The position numbers and the translations under genes are program-made. Source: Ostreococcus mediterraneus (lineage: Eukaryota > Chlorophyta > Mamiellophyceae > Mamiellales > Bathycoccaceae). From it: DNA of 64,000 nt. The notes below the pieces were generated by a model that had not been told where the DNA came from, did not search any database, and worked only from the letters and a program-made list of their open reading frames with translations. Positions 9,459 to 19,900 of the stretch are shown piece by piece; the first letter of the stretch is position 1; every line of letters begins with the position of its first letter. The DNA lies in the NCBI GenBank assembly GCA_012295225.1, contig WMKK01000001.1, forward strand, positions 682,001-746,000. Reading direction: 5' to 3'.

Positions 9459-9993
9459 ATCGCACCCGCTGTGCGTGACAATAATGTTTTTACTCGTGGC
9501 GTGTCAGTCGCGGCGGGTTCTCACCACACCCACACCCCCCGCTGGGAGACGAGACGAAAACGCTCGCACCGCACACGGCGTTACACTGCTGCGTGACAGA
9601 GGAGACCGTTAGTCCTAACCAATGAAATACAAGGATTTAAGAGGAATAGAAGTCCAGGGGAAGTGTCAGACAATGCTAACAAGTATTACGCCTTCTACTC
9701 CTATAATATGAATATCGTATTATACTACAGTTATACCTAAGTATATACTCTAGACATTCGTCCTCCGAACGTGACATATCCAACACGAAAAGCAAAAAAC
9801 GGAAGTGTGATGGTTCACATGTCTTTCGACAATGCATACATACTCTAGGTTGCACTTTGTCGATACGACTTGAAAGTTTTTAACAGTAATAAACCGCCTG
9901 ATACTACGAGTTCGGGTAAGTGTTTCGATAAAAGTAAGTGTTTTATAAAAAAAGTCAAAAATATGATAGACTTAAAAAGGGTAAAAATACACA
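9459..9993. other. Intergenic region left of tRNA-Val
   Basis: This 535-bp stretch has no convincing gene; small open frames near 9384-9612 are antisense or low complexity. From about 9620 it becomes AT-rich with repeated TATA/TACT words. The right edge contains AAAAA (9983-9987), which reads TTTTT downstream of the tRNA and fits an RNA polymerase III terminator. Confidence 0.4.
9983..9987 (-). terminator. Pol III terminator of tRNA-Val
   Basis: A run of five T on the minus strand lies six bases after the discriminator base of the tRNA, the usual RNA polymerase III stop. Confidence 0.7.
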
Positions 9994-10067
9994 TACTCTA
10001 AGAGGGTTTCGATCCCCCGCCCTCCGCTGTGTTAAAGCGGCGCCATAACCAACTAGACTATCAGAGC
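9994..10067 (-). tRNA. trnV-AAC: tRNA-Val (anticodon AAC)
   Basis: The reverse complement folds into a 74-nt cloverleaf without intron. The acceptor stem GCTCTGA pairs with TTAGAGT (G-U at the first and sixth pairs). The D arm carries GTCT and AGTTGGTTA. The anticodon stem is CCGCT/AGCGG with the loop TTAACAC, giving anticodon AAC. The variable loop is AGGGC, and the T stem GGGGG/CCCTC closes the loop ATCGAAA. CCA is not encoded. Internal A and B boxes are present; the B box reads GGATCGAAACC, with A instead of T at position 54, a minor departure. A TTTTT terminator follows within 10 bases. Confidence 0.9.
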
Positions 10068-10323
10068 GTGCAATACACGAGTACGACAGTGTTCGTCGCT
10101 GATAGAGTTCACCGTAGTACTATATGAACAGTTGCCTGTCCTAGTATCTGATATACGGTAAAACCGAGAAATCGGTTTCCCAATTGGCTGTGGACGATGA
10201 GTGTGCGAAAATTATGGGTATTGTTTTTGATGTTCGGCCACCGCGTGACGCGGTGTCTTATTCCCGAAGATGTAGTTCTCTACTCCTACTCCTATCTATG
10301 ATTACAACTACAATGGACATTTG

Positions 10324-11136
10324 TTATCCACCACTACTACCATCTCCGCTAGTAGTGCGTCTTCTTTCGCCGTCGCAGTTAGAGTCGTGCTCGACATCTT
10401 CCTCTCGCCGCGCGGTTGACGAGGACGTCGGCTTTCTACTAATACTAATACCGGTACTGTGTGTTCCGTGTAACATACCACCCGTGGTGTCATCTTTCAT
10501 AAAACGTGACCTGAGCAATGCCGTCTTGCGCAGATCTATGAGCGGCGACGGGTCGGATGGCGACGATGGTGACATGAAGCTTGCCGCTGCTTGCCCGTAG
10601 TGATGGTTCTCGAGCTCGAACTGCAGCGTCGGCGCGGTCGAACTCAAAGCTCTTCGCAGCGTGGTGAACGGCGGCGACGGTGAGGATGATGCAGGCATCA
10701 TCATTAAATTATGCGTATCACCACTGATATTTGTGCGACGATGATACGTGCCACCGTCATCGTGCCCGAGCGACCCAGAGTCGCCGCTGAGCTGCGCGCT
10801 CAGCGCCGCGAGCGCCGTAGTCATCACGCGTTTACCTTCACCACCACCGATACCAAAACCGTGTCCAACTAATGAGGGATGAACTTCATCTTCGACCCAA
10901 TCATTCGACGTTCGAGGACGCTTGTGATTTCTCGTGCTCGTCGGCGTGGCTACACCACTCGCGGGCGTGCGCTTGAAACTCGACGTCGTGGACGATGGCG
11001 GGGATAACATGTTTGTGTCCGCGGCGCCGTCGGGACCATCGTCGGCGGACATGGACATGGACATCACATCGTCATTCGCATGTTCATCAGTGGGGATCGT
11101 CAGCCTAAGCCGAATCTTATTGGGCTCGTGCGACAT
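10324..11136 (-). CDS. Hypothetical Ser/Thr/Asp-rich protein
   Basis: The ATG at 11136 opens 270 residues that I cannot assign. The start (SHEPNKIRLRLTIPTDEH) is the only ordered-looking part. Then come Met/Ser repeats (DDVMSMSMSADD), a basic patch with a possible nuclear localisation signal (NHKRPR), a Gly-rich turn (GFGIGGGEGKR), and long Ser/Pro-rich disordered sequence. A second ordered-looking segment lies at about 165-215 (TLRRALSSTAPTLQFELENH, then PLIDLRKTALLRSRF). The composition suggests a disordered nuclear or regulatory protein; this is inference from composition only. It lies in tandem with the Argonaute-like gene, whose stop is 58 bp upstream of this start. Confidence 0.5.
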   Translation of the reverse strand: MSHEPNKIRLRLTIPTDEHANDDVMSMSMSADDGPDGAADTNMLSPPSSTTSSFKRTPASGVATPTSTRNHKRPRTSNDWVEDEVHPSLVGHGFGIGGGEGKRVMTTALAALSAQLSGDSGSLGHDDGGTYHRRTNISGDTHNLMMMPASSSPSPPFTTLRRALSSTAPTLQFELENHHYGQAAASFMSPSSPSDPSPLIDLRKTALLRSRFMKDDTTGGMLHGTHSTGISISRKPTSSSTARREEDVEHDSNCDGERRRTTSGDGSSGG

Positions 11137-11194
11137 GATGTGATGTGAGGGCGTCGGTTGCTTTTGAATTTATTAGTGTCACACGACACATTTA

Positions 11195-13666
11195 TTACAA
11201 CAGGATGACTTCTAAAGCTAGGGTGTCTTGCGGCCTCAACGTGATTGGTGATCGAAACTTTCCTAAACGATGATCAGGAGCACCGTCATCAACCACAGTG
11301 GCGAGGGACGCAATGTGATTCACCACGGTGGCTAAATCAATCGTCACGTCGCGACTGCGCGCGCGACGCTTGACGCGAAGCGGGCGCGCGACGCCGCGAG
11401 TGAAATTTGATTCAATATCTGTGGTGACCATGATTGCGTCATCGGAATCATCACCACCTATGGTAGACCAAAAACCATGCTCGGGTTGCGTCACACCGAG
11501 GTCTTTACGCCAACCGATGACGCGACCGCAATCGCTTTCAATGATGTCGACGACGTCAAGGGTCACTTCCTTGGTACGCGCCATTTCGCTCGCTGCCGCG
11601 ACATCACTTTCATCACTTTCACCGGCGTGATGAATCACCAGGTGCTGTGCAATTTCACTGAACATTTCGATTGAAGTACGCACGGCATCTGTCACGGTGG
11701 ATCCATAAGGTGCCCCATATTGTCGGTGAAGTACCTTTCCAAATCGGTCGACGACTGGCATGCCAGCCTTCGTTCCCGCGCCGACAAAGAGCATGCCTTC
11801 GGGGGCGATTGGTTGTCGAAACAATGTCGCTTGTCCGCCTCTACGCGTGACCAGAGCAGAACACAATCGACTGCGTACTCCCTCCTTCGCCGTACTAATG
11901 TCATCTATGCCTATTCTAACGCGCGAGTTTATCGTAGAGCTCGCTCTTCGCGTACCAGCTTCGACGAGTTGTCGCCCAGCAGCGGATGTCGTAGAAACGA
12001 GTATAGTTGAGCCTGGTAGTTGCTTGCGAAACTCGCCTCCAAGAGAAGATTCTATGCTTTGCAACGAAGTATCATCAAACCACACGATTTTAGCTCCACT
12101 TATATCGTCCTTGATGCGCGATATGTCTTGATCGCTCGCTCTATTCCATGAGCGCATGGTTTTCTCCGCCACCTCCGTCAGGCGCTCTGCGTACTGCGAT
12201 CCGTCGTCATCATGCTCCATATCTTTTAACGATGAACCCAAAAACAACGTCACTGGCGGAACTTTGATTTTAGTACTTTCATTTGTCATCACCGCCGGTC
12301 CTTCAATCAAATCACCGACTCTCACGTTATCATCAAAAGACGCCAACTTTGAAGGCGGAGGAGTGAGGCGCATCATTTTTTCCTCGACGTCAAAGCGAGG
12401 TGCAAACGGTTGACCAAGCAACGATCTCACGGTAGTTATTCGGCGCTGTAAGTCCATAGGAGAACCTGCGCACAACTGAGCCACTGCGTCTCGCGTTTGG
12501 GTGTCTAAAATTGCCACCCTAATCACTGGAGATAAGAGCTCGGCGGGATACGCGCTCGGCGATCGTCCGGGTTGTACCAACTGCACCGCTTGATCATCGT
12601 TTCGTGCATTTTCCAATAATTTAACGCGTGCAGGATACCGTTTGCGGTGATATTCGACCAAACTTTCACCTTTTAACTCTTCTCGTGGTTCACCAATTTT
12701 CCAAGTACTCTTTGCGTAAGATAGCCGACCTTGAAGATGAGGGCCGCCGAGGGCGACGACTTCAGCGCCCTCCGGTAAATCCATCAAAGATGGATCGTCT
12801 AAAATTTGTCTCACCGTCAAAGGTGATCTCAACTCATGGCTCAGCGTGCACGCAAGCTGTGCATAATTGTCATTTACCTCGATGTTTAGGGTGTACTGAT
12901 CCAAAACAGCCACAGCATCGCTCACTGGTGTGCATGCCCACGACCCACTGATGAGCTTGGCTGTGAGCAAAATGCCGCTTCGTCCGACACGAGACACATC
13001 AAACAATTCCCCTACCACGTTTAACGCGTGCACGTAAAGCGCTTCGCGTAATATTTCTTCGTAAGCGGTTTTTCCTTCCGCACTCTCAGGTTTGAGTTCA
13101 AAAGGCTCACCTGCCATGACCTCTCCAGTTGCTTTGTATCCAAGCGCCTTAACTGCGAGTTCGCGTCCAGAGAGCTTGGGCGCGCCAAAACGTAGGACTT
13201 CTCCAACATCTCGTACACCAGCCTGGGCGAAGAGTTCAACTCCTTGACCATTAAATGCCTCAAATGGGCTGTTTGTTTTCTCATTGCTATTTTTACTAGT
13301 CGTATCCATGATTGGTTGTCCTTCGCGTAGTAACCGAATCGCGCTCCACAGCGCTTGCACGCACGGCTTCCCGCGGTCATCTGATAAGCGCAACGGTGTC
13401 ACGGTCAATGATGGCAACTCCGTCGTAGATGCCGACTTAATTTTATACGCCGTAAACACGTGTGTATACCCTGCAGACGCGCTTGCACTCGTGGTATGCG
13501 TCACACGTGTTCGCACAATTGGCGCTGAAGTAATCTTTCGTAACGACACGCCGCGGGCGTGCGAGTGTAGTAGTCGACGCGTGCACGACGTTGGCGGGAT
13601 TGATGCGAACGAAGGCATGATGATATCACCAGATATGACACACATTCGTCGCACGGCAGTTTTCAT
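11195..13666 (-). CDS. Divergent Argonaute/PIWI-like protein, organelle-type N-terminus
   Basis: The first ATG (13666) gives 823 residues; ATGs at 13645 and 13618 also fit. The first 70 or so residues are Ser/Thr/Arg-rich without acidic residues beyond one Asp, like a mitochondrial or plastid presequence. Domains by eye: N domain (about 140-245); PAZ-like (about 300-395) with SLVEYHRKRYPARVKLL and PAELL; MID-like (about 470-590); PIWI (about 590-823) with the GG-x-P-like turn RRGGQATLF, the strand FVGAGTKAG, HLVIHHAGESDESD, and the closing NFTRGVARPLRV plus PITLRPQDTLA. Compared with active Argonautes the first Asp (GxD) is Gly, the Asp of the RDG motif is Ala, and the last position is Ser or Asn, so slicing is unlikely. 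The layout resembles long prokaryotic Argonautes as much as plant AGO. The family call rests on several weak motifs in the right order. Confidence 0.55.
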   Translation of the reverse strand: MKTAVRRMCVISGDIIMPSFASIPPTSCTRRLLHSHARGVSLRKITSAPIVRTRVTHTTSASASAGYTHVFTAYKIKSASTTELPSLTVTPLRLSDDRGKPCVQALWSAIRLLREGQPIMDTTSKNSNEKTNSPFEAFNGQGVELFAQAGVRDVGEVLRFGAPKLSGRELAVKALGYKATGEVMAGEPFELKPESAEGKTAYEEILREALYVHALNVVGELFDVSRVGRSGILLTAKLISGSWACTPVSDAVAVLDQYTLNIEVNDNYAQLACTLSHELRSPLTVRQILDDPSLMDLPEGAEVVALGGPHLQGRLSYAKSTWKIGEPREELKGESLVEYHRKRYPARVKLLENARNDDQAVQLVQPGRSPSAYPAELLSPVIRVAILDTQTRDAVAQLCAGSPMDLQRRITTVRSLLGQPFAPRFDVEEKMMRLTPPPSKLASFDDNVRVGDLIEGPAVMTNESTKIKVPPVTLFLGSSLKDMEHDDDGSQYAERLTEVAEKTMRSWNRASDQDISRIKDDISGAKIVWFDDTSLQSIESSLGGEFRKQLPGSTILVSTTSAAGRQLVEAGTRRASSTINSRVRIGIDDISTAKEGVRSRLCSALVTRRGGQATLFRQPIAPEGMLFVGAGTKAGMPVVDRFGKVLHRQYGAPYGSTVTDAVRTSIEMFSEIAQHLVIHHAGESDESDVAAASEMARTKEVTLDVVDIIESDCGRVIGWRKDLGVTQPEHGFWSTIGGDDSDDAIMVTTDIESNFTRGVARPLRVKRRARSRDVTIDLATVVNHIASLATVVDDGAPDHRLGKFRSPITLRPQDTLALEVILL

Positions 13667-13997
13667 CACCACGCATAAGCGCGTGTGTGGCACGACGACG
13701 TGTGGAGCACGCGTGCATCATCTTTATCAGGGGGACAAAGGCTGACGCGTGGGCGCGCAGACACGAGCGGGAAGTGGCGTGGCGCACAAAGGGAACGGCA
13801 CACTACACACATTTATTTGAGAGAAAAGAACTCTATCGTGATAGTTAACTTACTGTGATTAATTAATGTGCTGTTTCTGATCGATGAACTAAGGCTACTA
13901 AAATCAACCGAACAACTAAGAGTCGTCGCATGAGACTCGTTTCTACTATGTGACACTTGTGACGTAGTCAAAACTCGAGACGTCGTCCAGAAACTTG
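13667..13997. other. Promoter region of the Argonaute-like gene
   Basis: The gap lies between the start of the Argonaute-like gene and the stop of the response-regulator gene, both on the minus strand. The left part is GC-rich and could encode a slightly longer N-terminus only from a non-ATG codon; the right part (about 13800-13990) is AT-rich with TTAATTAATG and no further structure I can interpret. Confidence 0.3.
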
Positions 13998-15505
13998 TTA
14001 ATCTTGCAAGAAGTAATTCAACATTTGTTCCGAAGCTTCAACTTCGAGAAGTGAATTTGCATCTGATTTGACTTTATATATGCTGAGCGGTGATAATAAT
14101 GCGGGATCAAACGCCGAATCAGGCGTGTCACCAAAGTCATCGCTCGCGAGAAAGTCTGTGGCGCTCATCGGGAGCGTCAAGTCAGCGGTGCGGAACATAT
14201 TGTCGTTCCAGTCATCATCGGCTTTCGCACCGTTGCCATGGGTGAACGATAAGTTATTAACGTGGTTTTGTGGCAGCGACGTGCTCGATGGGACATTCAT
14301 AAAGCCGGGGCCGCCGGCTGCCGATCCACTATTTCCCTGCAGACGCTTGAGGTAGAGTCTGTACTTTTGCAAGTGACTGGCGACATTTTCGCGCGTCAAC
14401 CCTTGAACACCCATCAAATCAAGAATACGCTTAGGAACAGCCTTATCAATGCCGAGCTGATTGACGGCGGTGACGAACTGCGCGTGAAGTTCGGCGCTCC
14501 AAACCACGCGCGGTTTCTTGGTTGATCCCGAGTCGACGTTCTCCTTCTCCTTCTTCTCCGCCTCGGCCTTTGCCGCCTTTCCGATGACTTTTTTCGACGC
14601 CGGCTTCTTGCGCGATTTGCTCGCACCTCCATTTTCAGTGTTTCGGTCACTTTCCTCACTCTTAGCGCTCGTAGTCGACGGTGTTTTTGCGCGTTTACTC
14701 GGCGACGGCGGCGAGTCATCCGAGTTCTTTGCAGAGCCGATGCGGCGCACAACGTGTTGCCAAATGTTTCGCAGCTCTTCGATGCGCACTGGCTTGAGTA
14801 AATAATCCACTGCTCCGTGAATAATTCCTCTCAAAACTACGCTCGAATCGCTATTGGCACTCATCATCAACACGGGTAAATCGAGTTCAAACTGAATCAG
14901 CTCGAGCAACTTGAACCCATCCATATCGGGCATGTGCACGTCGCTCAGGACGATGTCAAAGTCTTCCTTTTTAGCGCGCAACGTCTTCAACGCGATTTGC
15001 GAATTCGAACATGCGGTGACTGGAAACGAATGAAGAAAAAACACATCGTCAGTACTCGCGCATTCGTACGGGCGCATCGCTAGCGCACGCCGCGCGCACG
15101 CGAAGGGTCACTTCCTCAATCCATCCGTCCGATGGATAGGGACATTCGGGGTTGTCCCGCGCCCGCGGCCGCGACGCGTCGAGCGACGATGAATGTCGCG
15201 CATTCGTGCGACCATCACGCGCGTAAAAATTAACACCATCACGCGCGCGCGTCCGATCGCGCCCGTTCGTCGTCGTCATCGCGTCCTCGGTCGTCACACG
15301 ACGATCGTCCCTCGCCGCTCGGGTCGCCCGCGCCATCCCTCTCCATCCACGCTCTCCACGTACCTGCGTATCCACACGTTTTTAACATTTTCTCCACGAC
15401 TTTGAGGCATAATAAATCGTCATCCACGACGAGCACGCGTAGTCCCGCTGGGAACGCCGCGAGCCCGCTCACGACGTCCGCCGTGGACGTCGACGGGGCG
15501 CTCAT
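13998..15505 (-). CDS. RRB: Type-B response regulator (receiver + GARP/Myb-like)
   Basis: Exon 1 is 15505-15364 and exon 2 is 15019-13998, joined across a 344-bp intron (GTACGT donor at 15363, TACTGACG branch-like site, pyrimidine tract, TTTCCAG acceptor ending at 15020). The splice restores the receiver domain exactly and gives 387 residues. Receiver: VLVVDDD (Asp28-30), phospho-acceptor Asp74 in [12 protein letters not shown], Lys123 in YLLKPVR. After a basic Ser-rich linker comes the GARP DNA-binding domain (about 215-275) with [15 protein letters not shown] and SHLQKYR, as in plant ARR-B and the Ostreococcus RRB protein. Such proteins are the transcriptional output of histidine-kinase phosphorelays. 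The C-terminal 110 residues are acidic and probably activating. The upstream region carries bZIP and G-box sites. Confidence 0.92.
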
Positions 15506-15874
15506 CGAGTCACGGCCACCACGCCAATGGCCAGGGCGGGGGTGTGAAGTCGTTGGAGATCAGGATCAGATCGATTCCTCCACGTGGACACGGAACAGGG
15601 ACGAGATGAAGGCACTCCGTTGACCAATCATGACTCACCGAATGGTCATGACGTCATGACTGGTCAGGTGAATGGATTTTAGACAGTTGTATTCAGTACC
15701 CACGTGGTTCATCGGCGAAAATCCGTGACAATAGGCGAAGCTAGGGTTACACGCCGCGCGCGCGTGGTGGCGCGCGCGCTTGAGGACTATGTAAATAAGT
15801 ACATATTACATGAAATGTAAACACGTGGTTGCGCGAGAACACGTGACGATGTCTCGTGTACGCGTGACGAATGT
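15506..15874. promoter_or_regulatory. RRB promoter with palindrome, AP-1-like and G-box sites
   Basis: The gap lies upstream of RRB and downstream of the Ycf66 gene. It contains a perfect 16-bp palindrome GTCATGACGTCATGAC (15645-15660) centred on the bZIP site TGACGTCA. A TGACTCA lies at 15630-15636 and a CCAAT at 15623-15627. The palindrome is part of a larger inverted repeat: TGACCAATCATGAC at 15621-15634 matches the complement of 15653-15666 with one mismatch. Four G-boxes (CACGTG) lie at 15581, 15701, 15822 and 15840. Such a density of bZIP/bHLH cores is not seen in the other gaps. Activity is inferred. Confidence 0.5.
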
Positions 15875-16762
15875 CTAGATGAAATCCCAGTCATCGTTTT
15901 CCCATTTCTTTGACGAGGACGAGGACGACCGAAGCGAGGAGGCACCGTCGTCTCCGTCACTTGCGTCGCCCAAGGTTGTGCGAAATCCATCACGAAACGC
16001 GCTCTGGTCGTCATAATCATCATTCTCTAAGTCTACATCGTCGTTTATGTCGACATCAATGTCAGCATACGAGCCATAGGCGTCGTATTCGACGTCGCGT
16101 GCGGCAGTCCTGAAAGAACCTCGCGACGAGACGTTCACAGAAGAATCATCACCTTGTTCCCAAGACGACGCCCGTCGCGTAGTTCCATACTCCAATCGCG
16201 AGTCTACTACTGGTGGTAGCGACCGAGCTCGTCCTCGCGTATTTCGTCGCCGTCTGCTCGGACGTCGCATGTCTTCGTCGTCTACGTTGAGCAATTCTTG
16301 ACGCAAGGAAATAGTCTCCGTGGCAAATGCTACCGCGGTCGCGGCGGTGAGTAGCTCACCAAACAACATCAACGGGTCAAGTCTCCACCCTTGAAACACT
16401 AAAATTCCCCCGCACAACAAACCTATCGAGCTAAAGAATACATCTTTATCTCGCGACACCTCGGGTCGCGACGCGCGCACTTGGTACAGCGCAATTGCGC
16501 TCAACATTAACGACGTCCCTAACACCGCCGCTGGGCCAAGATCTATGGATACGAGCCCGCGAGTGGTTCCTACTTGTGTTCGCGTCGCCCGTCGCGCGCT
16601 GAGTGGTTTCTTCGCCGCCAACGTCGCCGTTGTGCGGTGCCAATGCGCGCAACGCGACCCGTTGAACGACGACGACGGCGCCAGGTTGCGCCAGGTGCGT
16701 CGACCGCGCGTCGTCGTCGCCGTCGTCGTCGCCATGCGGGCGATGGCGATGATGCGCGTCAT
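15875..16762 (-). CDS. ycf66: Ycf66 family protein, nuclear-encoded plastid membrane protein
   Basis: The ATG at 16762 gives 295 residues (alternative ATG at 16735). The first about 70 residues are Thr/Arg/Ala/Ser-rich and fit a chloroplast transit peptide. The Ycf66 domain follows: an N-terminal membrane helix (VLGTSLMLSAIALYQVRASRP), then RDKDVFFSSIGLLCGGILVFQGWRLDPLMLFGELL and a second hydrophobic stretch. This closely follows cyanobacterial and algal-plastid Ycf66. The C-terminal half is a charged, Arg-rich then Asp-rich low-complexity tail ending KKWENDDWDFI. Ycf66 is plastid-encoded in some streptophytes; the nuclear location with a transit peptide implies gene transfer or loss of a plastid copy. 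Its function is not established. It is divergent from the WD40 gene, 162 bp between start codons. Confidence 0.85.
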   Translation of the reverse strand: MTRIIAIARMATTTATTTRGRRTWRNLAPSSSFNGSRCAHWHRTTATLAAKKPLSARRATRTQVGTTRGLVSIDLGPAAVLGTSLMLSAIALYQVRASRPEVSRDKDVFFSSIGLLCGGILVFQGWRLDPLMLFGELLTAATAVAFATETISLRQELLNVDDEDMRRPSRRRRNTRGRARSLPPVVDSRLEYGTTRRASSWEQGDDSSVNVSSRGSFRTAARDVEYDAYGSYADIDVDINDDVDLENDDYDDQSAFRDGFRTTLGDASDGDDGASSLRSSSSSSKKWENDDWDFI

Positions 16763-16924
16763 CGTTCGTTTCGCACCACAACACGCACTCGCCGTGTCGT
16801 TCGTCCTCAGCGTCGTCGACTGGTGCCGCCCACTGGTGCACCGCACTCGCGCACTCGCCCAGTGGCCCAGTGGCAGGTGGAGATTCCGTCCGTCCTGCGT
16901 CGTCGTCCACCACACTCGGTGACG

Positions 16925-19900
16925 ATGGTGCGCGAACGCGTGGTGTGCGCGATATGGGACGACGACGCACCACCCACACACGTCGTCACTCGCGTCGTCG
17001 TCGTCGTCGACGACGATGCGCACAGTCGCGTGCAGCGTTCGACGACGACGACGACGACCGTGGAGGATGAGGATTGGCGCGCGTCTGTTAGAGGAGCTCG
17101 AGACGATGCGTCGACGTCGTCGACGACGTCGTCGTCGTCGATTTGGGCATGGACCGGGGCGAGGGATGGAGGAATAATACGATGGAGACTTGGAGATGCG
17201 CTGGTATCGCAGGCGCGAGATTCATCGTTTATGGCGACGCTCGGGGCGGTGAATTATTGCGCGGCGCACGAGAGCGAGATTATAGCGCTGGTGTCTAAAG
17301 GAGCACTCGTCGTGAGCGTGGATTCTTCGAGCGTGATGTGTGCTTGGGAGCATAGCATTGGGTATTGCTTACACATGCGTAAGATACCTCGAAACATCAC
17401 GACGGTAGAGATTGTAGAGATGAATGAAGAGTTGGTTATCGCGCTCGGAGCGCGCGCGAGCGGGCCGCACGCGTGTAGTCAAGTCCATGTGTGTGATCCA
17501 TTGAGCGAACGAGTGCTGGTTTTGGATGCACCTCGTGAATTTTCGGATATTTCAAAAATCAAGTTTGAGAAAAATGGCGACATCTGCGCGTTTGATGTGA
17601 GAGGTAACGCTTACACTTGGACTGACATTGGCGCACTCGCAGCGGGATACGGCACAGATGTCACAACTCCTGAACCCGATGCGTTTGATTTGACCGGGTG
17701 GAGTAATATTGCCAAGCCTATCATTCAAAGTGATAAAGATATCGATTCTCTCGATTCTTTTGAATGCACGATAGATAGTGAAATGGGATGCGTTGACGTA
17801 CGCGGTGACGAGGCAAACTGTACGGTTACATTTAAGGGCGTTACATATTCGCTGTCGGATAGATGGGATGCAGAACCAAACGTAGCCGTGACATCATGTG
17901 TGCTAGCGAAAGGTGGGCAGTATGCACCAGAGTTATCTCTTTTTGGGTACTCTAATGGTACAATTAAATCAAAGCCATTGAGTGGAAGCGATGGACAAAT
18001 TGTCAAGTTTTGTGGTCATCAAGGCGCTGTCCTTTCTATATTAGATTGGGTGAGTGATAAAGGTCAGAACTTCTTGATATCCGGTGGTAAGGATGGAACA
18101 GTTCGAGCTTGGGACTATAAAACTGCTGCAAATGTAGCCATCTTGAGGCATCATCAAGGTCCCGTTCGTTTGATTCTTCCCGCGCCAACAAGCGGCGCAA
18201 GAAACGGAAACTGGAACGACATATTTATAACGATTGGTGATGATGGTGTGTTGGGATTAGTATCCGCAAATACTTGGGTTGTTAATTTTATTATGCCAGG
18301 TAACGGTCTATCCGTGAAAGAAATAGTTTGGAACGCGCCCAGAGGCGTGCTTGCGGTGCTCAGCAAGGACAACAGTTTACACGTCTGGGATATTTTGACT
18401 GGAGCACTTGAGCGGCATTTAACGGGAGCAGCTGCAGCGGCTATGAATAACTATCTTCGTGAAGGTAGCTTTTACACCACGCTTCATGACTCTGCCGGGC
18501 TCGTGCAGCGCACGTGGCAGAGTGCACGGAAACGCTTGAGGCCAATCGCATGGCGCTGCATGCAACCAAGTATACTTGCTGTCACTGCGAATGTCCGCGC
18601 ATTGCTCGAGCCAACTGAAAGTGGGCTTCCATCTCATGGAGTTAAACGACGCGGAGCTAATATGAGTTCAATCAGGGCAGAAAACCTGCCAATTTCTGGA
18701 TTTTTCAACGACGAGGAGGAGCGCGCACTACACTTTGTACTTGGTATGATATATCCGTCTTCAGAGCTCGATGATAGTATCTTCTGCAAAATATTGCCAC
18801 GTAAATCACTTATTGCGAAAATTACCGCCATAGGTGCGAGAGGCTCGGTCACTTTTGACCTACCAGGTGTCAACAGTGCATTAGCTACCTTAACAACGCG
18901 CGAGCTTCGACTTATTATCATGTCGATGATTGTGCGTATCGTTCAAGTTTGCGAGGGTTTGAATCTCGCGCCTTATTCTGCTCTAGCTGCGCATATTAAG
19001 TCAGTTGGTGACGATGCAGACCTAGCGTTTTACGCGCAGCATCGAATGGATAGCGTTGAGTGTGTTCGGGAAGCATCCAAGCAACTTCTACGCAAAAGTC
19101 TAGAACACGCTTTGCCAAAGGCTTTTCATTTTCCGGTTCCTCACAACCTGTTGAGCTCAGAATATTTCAAGACATTGGACCGCGTTGTCTCAAACCATAC
19201 AAATCATAATTCGTCTACTGGCTTGTTGGGATTGATTATTGCGAGCACAGCATGTGTCATACCTGACTCAACGATGGATCCGAGCTGGAACGCTGAAATT
19301 CCACGTATTCTGCTAGACTGCTTGCAATCTTCTGACAAGAATATTGGTTTCACGTCTGCATCACTGCTCACAGAAGGTATGCATTCGATGAATTGGTGGC
19401 GTTATCTACCAGATCCAAACAAAGCGCTTGAGGATGTTTTCAAGTTGAGCTCGACGACTGCAGAAAAGTCGATGAATCCAACAGAGTCCATGATTTATAG
19501 AGAGGCTTTAAGCGACTTGCTTTCCGCTTTTGCCAAAGCCAGTCCACCATATTTCTTCACGCACATGAATAGTCGTCTTCGCACGCTAAATCCCGAGCAT
19601 CCAGCTCATATGCTTGCATTTATGGCTTTGATTCGTGTAGCACAAACAGACGTTGCCATCCTGCAACTTCATGCTGCGTTTCTCATGGAGACGGTCACCT
19701 TGGCACTGAACCCAGCAAATGCTTCGCTACGTAAATGTTGTCTTCAAGGAGCGTACGCTCTTCTCACTGAGCTTGGTAAATCATCTTCGATGGCATTCCA
19801 TCGTGAAACGCAACGCTTTGCGGCAGCCATGCACGGTGCGGTGAAAGGAGGAACATTAATGGTTATATACGACCTACAAACAGCCACAAAGTGGCGCACA

